Positions 7,123-14,288 of a stretch of 20,801 bases of DNA are shown one piece after another (within the stretch, counting starts at the first letter, position 1; each line of letters starts with the position of its first letter). Source of the DNA: DASSBQ01 sp035250505 (GTDB lineage Bacteria > Nitrospirota > Nitrospiria > Nitrospirales > Nitrospiraceae); the NCBI GenBank assembly GCA_035250505.1, contig DATFFC010000008.1:1-20801 (forward strand), given 5' to 3'. Under the pieces are notes generated by a model. It was not told the DNA's origin. It did not search any database and was given only the letters and a program-made list of their open reading frames with translations. Both the position numbers and the translations under genes were made by a program.

Positions 7123-8541
7123 ATGTTCCGCAAAATTCTGGTTGCCAATCGCGGCGAAATCGCCATGCGGATTATCCGTGGATGCCGCGAGCTCAATATC
7201 GCGACCGCCGCCATCTATTCCGAAGCCGACTCCACCGCCATCTATGTCAAGAAGGCCGACGAGTCCTACCTTGTCGGACCCGGCCCGGTCAAAGGCTTCC
7301 TGGACATGAAGCAGATCGTGGAACTCGCGAAGCGGATCGGCGCCGACGCCATCCATCCCGGATACGGATTCCTGTCTGAAAACGACCGATTCGCCGAGCT
7401 CTGCCAGACCTCCGGCATCACGTTCATCGGCCCGTCCCCGAAGGCTATCCGGCTGATGGGCAGCAAGGTGAAAGCACGCGAGATCGCGAAACAGGCCGGC
7501 ATTCCGATCGTACCGGGAACGGCAGGAGGAGTGACGAATCCCGAAGAAGCGCTGGCATTTGCACGGCATGCCGGCTATCCGGTCATGATCAAGGCCAGCG
7601 CCGGCGGAGGCGGACGGGGACTGCGGGTCGTCCGGTCCGACGACGAGTTACGGGATAATATGGAAACGGCCGCCCGCGAAGCACAGGCGGCCTTCGGCGA
7701 CGGCAGTGTCTTCATCGAAAAGTACATCGAGCGTCCGCACCATATCGAATTCCAGATTCTCGCCGACAAGCACGGCAATGTCATTCATCTGGGCGAGCGA
7801 GACTGTTCGATCCAGCGCCGACACCAGAAGCTGATCGAGATTGCGCCGTCCTTGGTTTTGACACCGAAGCTGCGGGCCCAAATGGGCGAAGCCGCCATTA
7901 CCATCGCCCGCGCAGTGGAGTACGACAATGCCGGCACGGTCGAATTTTTGCTCGACCAGGAAGGCCATTTTTACTTCATCGAGATGAATCCACGCATCCA
8001 GGTGGAGCATACCGTGACCGAACAGATCACGGCCATCGACATTGTCCGCAACCAGATCTCCATTGCGGCCGGCAAGCCGCTGGAGATCCGCCAGAAAGAT
8101 GTGACGCTGCAAGGCCATGCGATCCAGTGCCGGATCAATGCGGAAGATCCGCGCAACAACTTCCTGCCCTGCACCGGCATCGTGACGGCGTACCTGTCGC
8201 CCGGCGGCATCGGCGTGCGGATCGACGGCGCAGTGTACAAGGACTACACGATTCCTCCGTATTATGATGCGCTGTTGGCCAAACTGACCGTGCGGGGACG
8301 GACATGGGAAGAAACGGTGAGCCGCATGCGCCGCTCGCTGGAGGAGTATGTGCTACGAGGCGTCAAAACGACCATCCCGTTCATGATGAACATCATGATG
8401 GAACCCGACTTTCGGTCCGGCCATTTCGACACCTCGTATTTGGAGACGCATCCGGATCTCTATCAATACGAAGAATCGGTAGAGCCGGAAGATCTGGTGT
8501 TAGCCATCTCCGCTGCTATTGCCGCCTACGAAGGACTCTGA
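7123..8541 (+). CDS. Biotin carboxylase subunit of a pyruvate/2-oxoglutarate carboxylase
   Basis: The 472-residue product is a full biotin carboxylase: it uses ATP and bicarbonate to carboxylate biotin on a partner protein. Visible signatures are RKILVANRGEIAMRIIRGCR at the start, HPGYGFLSEN, the glycine-rich ATP loop KASAGGGGRGLR, the ERDCSIQRRHQKLIEIAPS segment, FIEMNPRIQVEHTVTE (metal and catalytic residues), and AIQCRINAEDP. No carrier domain is attached; that lies in the next gene, 67 bases downstream. The split into 472- and 653-residue subunits fits both two-subunit pyruvate carboxylase (PycA/PycB) and the 2-oxoglutarate carboxylase (CfiB/CfiA) described in Hydrogenobacter; as I recall, the latter has almost these lengths. 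Sequence alone, read by eye, does not decide. The ATG at 7123 has only a weak ribosome binding site, and a repeat element ends 24 bases upstream. Confidence 0.95.
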   Translation: MFRKILVANRGEIAMRIIRGCRELNIATAAIYSEADSTAIYVKKADESYLVGPGPVKGFLDMKQIVELAKRIGADAIHPGYGFLSENDRFAELCQTSGITFIGPSPKAIRLMGSKVKAREIAKQAGIPIVPGTAGGVTNPEEALAFARHAGYPVMIKASAGGGGRGLRVVRSDDELRDNMETAAREAQAAFGDGSVFIEKYIERPHHIEFQILADKHGNVIHLGERDCSIQRRHQKLIEIAPSLVLTPKLRAQMGEAAITIARAVEYDNAGTVEFLLDQEGHFYFIEMNPRIQVEHTVTEQITAIDIVRNQISIAAGKPLEIRQKDVTLQGHAIQCRINAEDPRNNFLPCTGIVTAYLSPGGIGVRIDGAVYKDYTIPPYYDALLAKLTVRGRTWEETVSRMRRSLEEYVLRGVKTTIPFMMNIMMEPDFRSGHFDTSYLETHPDLYQYEESVEPEDLVLAISAAIAAYEGL

Positions 8542-8608
8542 CCTCGCCAGCCTCAGCACCGGCCGCGAGCCATTTACCGTTGACTGATTAGAGCACAAGC
8601 GCCGATCA

Positions 8609-10570
8609 ATGCCGACAAGAAAGAAACCAGCCCCTTCAACCAAGAAACCTCGCCGAGCCTCAGCCGCACCATCCAGATCGGGAAGCGCCCGGACGAAGGA
8701 GCCGGCGCTCTCGATCGAGCCCGCGCCGAAAAAACAGCTGCTGATCACCGACGTGGCCTTGCGCGACGGCCACCAGTCGCTGCTGGCGACGCGCATGCGC
8801 ACCGAAGACATGTTGCCGATCGCCCAGAAACTGGACGCGGTCGGGTTCTGGTCCTTGGAGGTCTGGGGCGGCGCGACCTTCGATACCTGCCTGCGATTCC
8901 TCAAAGAGGACCCGTGGGAGCGGCTCCGGGCCCTGCGCGAGGCGATGCCGAATACGAAACTGCAGATGTTGCTGCGGGGGCAGAACCTAGTGGGCTACCG
9001 CCACTATGCAGACGATGTTCTGGAAAAGTTCATCGAGCGCTCGGCCGCCAACGGCATCGATATCTTCCGGATCTTCGACGCCCTCAACGACGTCCGTAAT
9101 CTGGATCGCGCCATACGAGAGGTGAAATCCTGCGGCAAGCATGTGGAAGCCGCCATCTGCTACACCGTGAGTCCGGTGCACAATCTCGATCGCTTTGTGA
9201 CCATGGCTCGGCAACTCGAGGACCTCGGGACCGATACACTCTGCATCAAGGACATGGCGGGCCTCCTGGCGCCGCTCGAGGCTTATCATCTCGTGCGCCG
9301 CCTGAAAGCCGCCGTCAAAGTGCCGATTCATCTGCACACCCATTACACGTCGGGCATGGCCTCCATGTCGTCGCTCATGGCCATTCTCGGCGGCTTGGAC
9401 ATGCTGGATACCGCCGTCTCGCCGCTGGCCGGGGGGACCTCGCATCCGCCCACCGAGACGGTCATCGCCACCTTGCGCAATACGCCGTACGATACGGGCC
9501 TCGATCTCAGACAATTCGAACCGATCACGGAGCACTTCCAGACGGTCCGCCGCAAATATCGCCAATTCGAAAGCGATTTCACCGGCGTCGATGCCGAGAT
9601 CCTGACCTCCCAGATCCCCGGCGGCATGCTGTCGAACTTGGCGGCGCAATTGGCCGAGCAGAACGCGTTGGACCGGATGAACGAAGTGATGGATGAGGTC
9701 CCGCGGGTCCGCAAGGACATGGGCTATCCGCCACTGGTGACCCCGACGAGCCAGATCGTCGGCACACAGGCCACGCTCAATGTCCTCACCGGCGAACATG
9801 GCGAGCGGTACAAGGTCATCACCACCGAAACGAAGAACTACTTCCTCGGCCTGTACGGACGCCCGCCGGGGCCGGTCGATAAAGAGATCCTCGCTCGGGC
9901 CATCGGCGACGAAGAGCCGATTAAGGGACGGCCCGCCGACCGATTGGAGCCGGAACTCGAACCGATCAAGAAAAACCTGCCGGAATCGGTCAGCTCGATC
10001 GAAGACCAACTGTCTTTCGCGCTCTTCCCTGCCATCGCGCGGGATTTCTTCGATGCGCGCGCGCGAGGAGAGTTGCAGCCGGAGCCGCTCGAGCCGTCGG
10101 AACCCAAAGGTCCGGCCGTCGCCCATGAATTGCACTTGGCCCCCGCCGAGTTCAATATCACGGTGCACGGCGAAACCTATCATGTCGTTGTGTCCGGGTC
10201 CGGCCGGAAGAAAGACGGTCACAAGCCTTACTACATCCGGGTGAACGACCGGCTGCAAGAGGTCTCTCTCGAGCCGATTCAGGAGGTGCTCGCGGGAGTG
10301 CCCGAGGCGCCGGACGCCGGCAGCGCGACCAAACCAAAACGGCCAAAGCCCAGCAAGTCCGGTGACGTGGCGCCGCCCATGCCGGGCCGCGTGGTGAAAG
10401 TCCTCGTTTCCGAAGGCAGCACGGTCACGGCCGGAGACCCCTTGCTCATCATTGAAGCGATGAAAATGGAAAGCCGGGTCCCGGCGCCGATCGACGGACG
10501 CGTACTGGCCGTGCTGGTCTCAGAGGGGGAGAATGTGAAGACCGACGAAACCCTGATACAGTTGGAGTAG
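8609..10570 (+). CDS. Carboxyltransferase/biotin-carrier subunit of a pyruvate/2-oxoglutarate carboxylase
   Basis: This 653-residue protein moves the carboxyl group from biotin to a 2-oxo acid. Residues 44-310 are the TIM-barrel carboxyltransferase: ALRDGHQSLLATRMRT with metal ligand D53, IKDMAG with the lysine that is carbamylated in this family, and HLHTHYTSG with the two metal-binding histidines. A conserved PYC/OADA segment follows to about residue 480. The C-terminus is a biotin-carrier domain with EAMKM; the biotinylated lysine is K619, 34 residues from the end. Decarboxylase homologues (OadA) look alike, but no membrane beta subunit is near, and the adjacent biotin carboxylase gene argues for carboxylation. 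The first 43 residues are a lysine-, alanine- and proline-rich extension; no later in-frame start keeps the first strand intact, so it is probably real. There is no evident ribosome binding site. Confidence 0.94.
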   Translation: MPTRKKPAPSTKKPRRASAAPSRSGSARTKEPALSIEPAPKKQLLITDVALRDGHQSLLATRMRTEDMLPIAQKLDAVGFWSLEVWGGATFDTCLRFLKEDPWERLRALREAMPNTKLQMLLRGQNLVGYRHYADDVLEKFIERSAANGIDIFRIFDALNDVRNLDRAIREVKSCGKHVEAAICYTVSPVHNLDRFVTMARQLEDLGTDTLCIKDMAGLLAPLEAYHLVRRLKAAVKVPIHLHTHYTSGMASMSSLMAILGGLDMLDTAVSPLAGGTSHPPTETVIATLRNTPYDTGLDLRQFEPITEHFQTVRRKYRQFESDFTGVDAEILTSQIPGGMLSNLAAQLAEQNALDRMNEVMDEVPRVRKDMGYPPLVTPTSQIVGTQATLNVLTGEHGERYKVITTETKNYFLGLYGRPPGPVDKEILARAIGDEEPIKGRPADRLEPELEPIKKNLPESVSSIEDQLSFALFPAIARDFFDARARGELQPEPLEPSEPKGPAVAHELHLAPAEFNITVHGETYHVVVSGSGRKKDGHKPYYIRVNDRLQEVSLEPIQEVLAGVPEAPDAGSATKPKRPKPSKSGDVAPPMPGRVVKVLVSEGSTVTAGDPLLIIEAMKMESRVPAPIDGRVLAVLVSEGENVKTDETLIQLE

Positions 10571-10620
10571 CGGGTGGTTTTACTGAAGGCGCCCGGGCTC
10601 ATCCCGCTATCCGCGCCTAG

Positions 10621-10915
10621 GAGCCTGTCCGACATTGCCGTTCATGACGAGGGGAAGCAGGCGCTGGCAGATGCAAGGCCGCAGGCTGCGCGCGACGCGA
10701 CGAGTAAGGCGCGTCACGTTTGCGCACGCCGGCGAGACGGTGAGCCGGCAGGTTCCCGAAAAACCGGAGGCGTAGCTTATTGCACCCACCCACCCCAAAC
10801 GCGCCAAGACGCGCTCCCTCCCGAGGGAATACGTTGAGGATTTTTCGAGGCCGAGAACGAAGCAGGTGCCGGTGCATCCTTCGCCGCAGTAGAAAGGTCA
10901 ATGTCGGACAGGCTC
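10621..10915. mobile_element. Non-coding MITE-like element B
   Basis: About 295 bases with a perfect 19-base inverted repeat at its ends: AGGAGCCTGTCCGACATTG at 10619-10637 and its complement at 10899-10917. The flanks are CTAG on the left and CTCA on the right, exactly as for element A. The interior matches element A over about 90 bases around a GCCGGC-N10-GCCGGC palindrome (10729-10750 region) and again at TACGTTGAGG (10830-10839) and GAGAACGAAGC (10853-10863). No transposase is encoded. It fills the gap between the carboxyltransferase gene and the hydrolase at 10930. Confidence 0.75.
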
Positions 10916-10929
10916 CTCACTCTGCGATC

Positions 10930-11841
10930 GTGCCCTTCATCATATGGGCGCTCATGACGGCCTGCTCTTCATCATCACGCGAGCTTCCACCCTGGTTCGA
11001 TCAGATTCAGCGGTTGCCCCTCCTCTCCGTTACAGTTCAGGGCCACCGCCTTGCATACCTGGACCAGGGCCAAGGTCCACCCGTCGTGCTTCTGCATGGA
11101 TTCGGCGGCTCGATGTGGCAATGGGAATATCAGCAGGCGGAACTCTCGGTCCGGCATCGCGTCATTACCCTCGATCTGATCGGATCCGGGCTGTCGGACA
11201 AGCCCGATATGGACTATCGGCCCGACCGGTTGGTGGAATTTCTTCGAGGCTTTCTCGACGAACTGCACATTGAGCGCCTTAGCCTGGTAGGAAACTCGAT
11301 GGGCGCCGGCCTGGCCATGGCCTTTGCCTTGACCTATCCGGACCGTGTGGATCGTATGGTCCTCATCAGCGGCCTTCCGCCGAAGGTCGAATCCAAGCTC
11401 GTCAGCCCGCTCATGAAACGCGCCGTGGAGACCAAGGTGCCGGTCTGGCTGGCGGAGTTCGGCAACCGGCTGGTCGGATCGGATGCGACCGAAAAAGTCC
11501 TCAAGGAGATTGTCTTCGACCACCGGCTGTTGACTCCAGCCGTGATGGATCGATCGAAGCGAAATCGGCGCCGGCCCGGGCTGATCGGACCTTTGATGTC
11601 GCTCCGCGACCATCTCCCTCAATGGGAATCGGACTACGCCCCTCGCCTCCACTCGATTTCCCGACCTACCTTGATCCTATGGGGCGAACAAGATCGGCTG
11701 TTTCCCCCGAAGGTCGGTTTGGAGATGCAGAGCCTGATTCCACATTCGACTTTTCACGTCATTCCGAATGCCGGCCATATCCCGCAGTGGGAACAGCCCC
11801 GGCCGGTGAATGGATACCTACTGGCCTTCCTCGAACCTTGA
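10930..11841 (+). CDS. Alpha/beta hydrolase, probable lipoprotein
   Basis: An alpha/beta-fold hydrolase of about 303 residues. The oxyanion-hole motif LLHGFGGSMWQW (residues 54-65), the nucleophile elbow GNSMGAG with S123, the acid in GEQDRLFPP and the histidine in NAGHIPQWEQP are all visible. It resembles the MhpC/BphD-like esterase and C-C hydrolase group; the substrate is unknown. The N-terminus is odd. The segment VPFIIWALMTACSSSS looks like the end of a lipoprotein signal with cysteine 12 as lipidation site, but it lacks a positively charged start. The reading frame stays open upstream through element B to an ATG at 10780, which would give an unlikely arginine-rich leader. I chose the GTG at 10930, without a good ribosome binding site; an ATG at 10954 would give a cytoplasmic form. 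The element may have removed the original start. Confidence 0.85.
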   Translation: MPFIIWALMTACSSSSRELPPWFDQIQRLPLLSVTVQGHRLAYLDQGQGPPVVLLHGFGGSMWQWEYQQAELSVRHRVITLDLIGSGLSDKPDMDYRPDRLVEFLRGFLDELHIERLSLVGNSMGAGLAMAFALTYPDRVDRMVLISGLPPKVESKLVSPLMKRAVETKVPVWLAEFGNRLVGSDATEKVLKEIVFDHRLLTPAVMDRSKRNRRRPGLIGPLMSLRDHLPQWESDYAPRLHSISRPTLILWGEQDRLFPPKVGLEMQSLIPHSTFHVIPNAGHIPQWEQPRPVNGYLLAFLEP

Positions 11842-11924
11842 CTTAGAGCGGATGCCGGTCCATAAACTGTCTGCACGCTCGGCATTCTTCCGGCTTGATT
11901 TGAAGCAATAATCTGGAGGCCATC

Positions 11925-12593
11925 ATGAACACGCGTGTTCTCGGAGCACTCTCGCCGATCTCTATGGGATTTCTGCTTCTCGGAATAACCGGATGCGGCT
12001 CGGTCGATCTATCGGGTCCGGATTTCAGCTACAAGCAGTTGCCGGTTGCAGACGGCAGCGCGAAGGCAGGCGACGGCAATAATGTGCTGTTCAAGGGGAA
12101 GCCGCTCATGCTGTCCGGCACGGCCATCAAAGTCGGAGAACCTCTTCGAGACGTCAAACTGACGCAAAATGATCTCTCCATGATCGGCGTCACCGACACC
12201 AAAGGCAAAGGCAAGGTCCGGATCATCAGCGTGGTGCCGTCGCTCGACACCAAAGTGTGCGAGCAGCAAACGCATTATCTCTCGGAAAAGAACAAGGGTC
12301 TCGACAAGATGGTGGAGTTGATCACGATCAGCGTCGATACCCCCTTTGCGCAAAAGCGGTTTTCAGAAGAGGCCAAGATTCAGAATGTCACGTTCCTTTC
12401 CGACTATCGTGCGGCCGACTTCGGAAAAGCTCACGGGCTGTTTCTGAAAGACCCTCATCTTCTGACACGGGCGATTCTCGTCGTAGACAAGGACAATATC
12501 GTCCGCTATCTCCAAGTGACACCCGAGCTTGCCCAATTGCCGGATATGGAAGAAGCCTTCAAGTTCGCGCGTAAGCTCGTGACGGCGAGTTGA
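11925..12593 (+). CDS. tpx: Thiol peroxidase (Tpx family), lipoprotein form without resolving cysteine
   Basis: A 222-residue member of the Tpx peroxiredoxins, which reduce hydrogen peroxide and alkyl hydroperoxides. The family signature PSLDTKVCEQQT carries the peroxidatic cysteine C112, followed by ISVDTPFAQKRF, FLSDYRAADFGKAHG and the C-terminal helix. In typical Tpx the motif reads PFAQxRFC, and that cysteine (C95 in E. coli) resolves the disulfide; here it is serine S147, and no other cysteine is present except C24. C24 sits in a lipobox (GFLLLGITGC) after a hydrophobic segment, so the mature protein should be a lipoprotein outside the cytoplasm; E. coli Tpx lacks such a leader. A TGGAGG ribosome binding site supports the ATG. 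The protein should work as a one-cysteine enzyme with an external thiol partner; this is inference. Confidence 0.92.
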   Translation: MNTRVLGALSPISMGFLLLGITGCGSVDLSGPDFSYKQLPVADGSAKAGDGNNVLFKGKPLMLSGTAIKVGEPLRDVKLTQNDLSMIGVTDTKGKGKVRIISVVPSLDTKVCEQQTHYLSEKNKGLDKMVELITISVDTPFAQKRFSEEAKIQNVTFLSDYRAADFGKAHGLFLKDPHLLTRAILVVDKDNIVRYLQVTPELAQLPDMEEAFKFARKLVTAS

Positions 12594-12758
12594 TCGGACG
12601 TTGCGCCTTTCCTACCGGATTGTGTAACACAGCCGGATGGGACCCGGGCGCAGCCGCCGGTCAATAAGATCAACACGGCAATGTTCCGGCATGGGACTGG
12701 TGATCCGCCGGGGATCAGACAGTGCCCATGCGGTCTTCTGTCGCAAGGCGAGGACACA

Positions 12759-14162
12759 ATGGCGCATTTTGACATGCTCGTAATCGGCTCCGGACCAGCC
12801 GGCCAAAAAGCGGCCATCCAGGCGGCCAAGCTGGGAAAAACGGCCGCGATCGTCGAGCGCAAGGAACTCGTCGGCGGCGTCTGTATCAATACCGGCACGA
12901 TCCCCAGCAAATCACTCCGCGAAGCGGTCGTCTATCTCTCCGGATTTCACCAGCGCAACCTCTATGGGGCCAGTTATCGCGTGAAGCAGGACATCACGAT
13001 GGAGGATCTCGTCTTTCGGGCCAACTACGTCATCAAGCGCGAAGTCGAGATCATCCACAATCAGATGGCCAGGAACAATGTCCGGGTGCTCTGCGGAGTC
13101 GCCAGCTTTGCCGATCCCCATCGCCTGATGATCAGGAGTGCGGACGACACGGCCGAGCACACCGCCGACTACATCGTCATCGCGGTCGGCACGGTGCCGG
13201 CGCGTCCCGCCCATATCCCGTTTGACGACTCCACCATCATCGATACCGACGACCTGTTGAATCTTAAGCAAATTCCCAAATCGATTACCATCATCGGCGG
13301 GGGCGTCATCGGAACGGAGTATGCGTCGATGCTCGCCACCATCGGCGTCCGCGTGACCTTGATCGAACGGCGGCCTCGCCTGCTGGAGTTTGTGGATACT
13401 GAGATCATTGAAGCGCTCCAGTATCAAATGCGCAATATCGGAATGACGTTACAGTTCAACGAAGAGGTGGTGTCGATTGAAAAGACGCCCGGCGCGGAAG
13501 TCATCGTGGGGCTCAAAAGCGGAAAGGAAATCGGCGCGACCACGGTCCTCTATTCCGTCGGGAGAGTCGGTGCGAGCGCGGACTTGAATCTCGGGGCTAT
13601 CGGGATCACTCCGGACAATCGCGGTCGTCTGCAGGTCAACGAACATTTTCAAACGCCGATTCCCCATATCTATGCGGCGGGAGATATCATCGGCTTTCCC
13701 GCGCTCGCCTCTACCTCGATGCAGCAAGGCCGCCATGCCGCCTGCCACGCCTTCGGACAGCCTTGCACGACGGAAGGGAAATTGATGCCGTATGGGATCT
13801 ATTCGATCCCCGAAATCTCCATGGTCGGCCCGAGCGAGGAAGAACTGACCAAGAACGGCGTGCCGTATGCGGTCGGCGTGGCACGCTACCGGGAGATCGC
13901 CAGGGGGCAATTGATCGGCGACGAAACCGGCATGCTGAAGTTGCTCTTCCACAACAAGACGCGGGAGCTCTTGGGAGTTCACGCGATCGGCGACGGGACC
14001 ACCGAACTGATCCACATCGGCCAGGCCGTCATGGCGTATCACGGGGTGATCGATTACTTCGTCGACACGGTATTCAACTACCCGACGTTGGCAGAATGCT
14101 ACCGAGTCGCCGCGCTCGACGGGATTAACCGGATGCCCCGGCCCTGGGCGCCGAGAGCGTGA
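12759..14162 (+). CDS. sthA: Soluble pyridine nucleotide transhydrogenase (Si-specific)
   Basis: A 467-residue FAD flavoprotein of the dihydrolipoamide dehydrogenase fold that exchanges reducing equivalents between NADH and NADPH pools. The FAD-binding GSGPAG is at residues 10-15, the NAD(P)-binding IGGGVIGTEYASML in the middle, and the second FAD motif IYAAGDIIGFP after that. The redox-disulfide site reads GGVCINTGTIPSK: C42 is kept but the second cysteine is threonine (T47), as in SthA (GGxCxxxGTIPSK) and unlike lipoamide dehydrogenase or mercuric reductase. The C-terminal FNYPTLAECYRVAALDGINR also matches SthA and replaces the HPT..E catalytic motif of lipoamide dehydrogenase. The length equals the E. 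coli enzyme within one residue. I chose the ATG at 12759 (MAHFDMLVIGSG, with GAGG upstream) over the open frame extending to 12681. Confidence 0.93.
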   Translation: MAHFDMLVIGSGPAGQKAAIQAAKLGKTAAIVERKELVGGVCINTGTIPSKSLREAVVYLSGFHQRNLYGASYRVKQDITMEDLVFRANYVIKREVEIIHNQMARNNVRVLCGVASFADPHRLMIRSADDTAEHTADYIVIAVGTVPARPAHIPFDDSTIIDTDDLLNLKQIPKSITIIGGGVIGTEYASMLATIGVRVTLIERRPRLLEFVDTEIIEALQYQMRNIGMTLQFNEEVVSIEKTPGAEVIVGLKSGKEIGATTVLYSVGRVGASADLNLGAIGITPDNRGRLQVNEHFQTPIPHIYAAGDIIGFPALASTSMQQGRHAACHAFGQPCTTEGKLMPYGIYSIPEISMVGPSEEELTKNGVPYAVGVARYREIARGQLIGDETGMLKLLFHNKTRELLGVHAIGDGTTELIHIGQAVMAYHGVIDYFVDTVFNYPTLAECYRVAALDGINRMPRPWAPRA

Positions 14163-14163
14163 A

Positions 14164-14288
14164 CTCAAGAGCATATAGCAGATGGCTTATGGCTGATAGC
14201 ACGAGCAAGAAGATAGGAGCGTATGGCTAATGTGGGTTGTAGCTGATGACATCTTTTCCGCGCCATAAGCCATTCGCCATAAGCTAAT
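14164..14288 (+). repeat. Intercistronic stem-loop repeat, copy 2 (sthA-tenA)
   Basis: Begins right after the sthA stop with CTCAAGAGCATAT, as copy 1 does at hemE. The arms ATGGCTTATGGC (14182-14193) and GCCATAAGCCAT (14262-14273) are a perfect 12-base inverted repeat. A shared CTGATAGCACGA segment and a shared AGCTAA end confirm common origin with copy 1. It runs up to the tenA start, so tenA has no room for a normal ribosome binding site outside the repeat. Confidence 0.7.

Noticed and set aside
8987..10258. Minus-strand frame of 423 codons
   Set aside because: It is the shadow of the carboxyltransferase gene, caused by the high GC content; the product has no recognisable motif.
12625..12640. 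TGTGTAACACA dyad upstream of sthA considered as a regulator site
   Set aside because: The palindrome is short, its distance from sthA is about 130 bases, and no second copy is seen.
12681..12758. Upstream extension of sthA
   Set aside because: The added 26 residues precede the normal flavoprotein start and lack a ribosome binding site, while the ATG at 12759 has one.
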